This document shows, in pieces, positions 63,780 through 64,000 of a DNA stretch of 64,000 nucleotides; positions within the stretch are counted from its first letter, which is position 1, and every line of letters starts with the position of its first letter. This DNA comes from Branchinecta lynchi. Lineage: Eukaryota > Arthropoda > Branchiopoda > Anostraca > Branchinectidae. Location: NCBI GenBank assembly GCA_023053575.1, contig JAKZAP010000019.1, forward strand, positions 4,154,001 through 4,218,000, in the 5' to 3' direction. The position numbers were made by a program, and so were the translations under genes. The notes below the pieces were generated by a model. It was given only the letters and a program-made list of their open reading frames with translations, made no database searches and was not told where the DNA came from.

Positions 63780-63850
63780 TTTTTTATTTATTTATTTATG
63801 ACCCGCTTTTTGCGTAACAGCGGAGTATCAATAAAATACACAAAAATTTA
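63780..63850 (-). repeat. LINE 3' end with AAAT tail (minus strand)
   Basis: TTTATTTATTTATTTATGACCCGC is the reverse of the CGGGT-ATAAATAAAT 3' end at 62.2 kb, followed by an AACAGCGGAGTATCAATAAAA stretch. Confidence 0.45.
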
Positions 63851-64000
63851 CATATTAAAACACTTGAACCAAACAATGTAAATAAACATGACAACATTCT
63901 TTTCATATAGAAAAAAAAACACTAAATAGACTTAAAATTTGTCTATTTAGTGTGTTGACCATTGTCTCCGACGCGAGATGAAATTTTATTTTCTACTTCT

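Overview
This 64 kb window looks like nuclear, non-genic DNA from a metazoan, most likely an invertebrate. The evidence is AT-rich unique sequence, no long open reading frames, degenerate non-LTR retrotransposon fragments, and very dense small DNA transposons and rolling-circle-like elements nested in each other. I could not identify the species. I recognise no intact cellular gene, rRNA, tRNA or CRISPR array. The longest open frames are by-products of repeats or of poly-C tracts.

Two large non-autonomous families dominate. Family A has a 5' end beginning TTTTTATGGCACTTG and a 3' end CAAGTGCCATATGAGCT-nnn-AGCTCTTGTT, that is, a subterminal inverted repeat followed by a small hairpin. The fuller copies are at 23.8-25.4, 40.8-43.0, 44.9-46.5, 49.2-51.1, 51.9-53.6 and 60.4-61.9 kb, with fragments elsewhere. 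Family B has a TTTTGGGATCCCAAAA end and the opposite end AACAAGACCAAAGGTTTCGATGGGATCCC. Copies lie at 3.2-3.9, 4.2-5.7, 12.9-13.7, 14.2-14.9, 15.4, 16.8-18.1, 22.8-23.5, 33.2-33.9, 53.7-55.4 and 57.5-60.4 kb, with many fragments. Both families share a plan: palindromic 5' end, GTCCGTC-type microsatellite, an AAACTTGG block, internal tandem units (137 bp in B, 281 bp in A), subterminal inverted repeat, hairpin, and CTTGTT terminus. This matches the layout of Helentron-type rolling-circle elements and their non-autonomous derivatives.

A second layer is terminal-inverted-repeat elements. The hAT-like ones include a 1.4 kb element at 57.6-59.0 kb with a perfect 8 bp target duplication, a ~180 bp family bounded by long poly-C/poly-G tracts (19.5, 31.4, 33.0, 40.0, 63.6 kb), and a ~290 bp family (10.4, 25.9, 32.3, 51 kb). 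Two families are flanked by TA (1.45, 10.1, 11.8 kb; and 28.9, 62.6 kb). Two palindrome-rich families lie at 8.8/29.3 kb and 9.2/21.2/25.6 kb.

A third layer is decayed non-LTR retrotransposons: an endonuclease fragment at 43.5 kb, reverse-transcriptase C-terminal pieces at 2.1, 27.4, 54.6 and 56.1 kb, and several 3' ends with short tandem tails.

Other structure includes a four-unit array at 34.2-37.0 kb, next to a cluster of three hairpins, a five-unit G-rich array at 16.0-16.7 kb, and a mosaic at 51.2-51.9 kb. Nested insertions give a relative order of events, for example a hAT in family B, a B copy in an unrelated repeat that has an unoccupied paralogue at 37 kb, and a LINE in family B.
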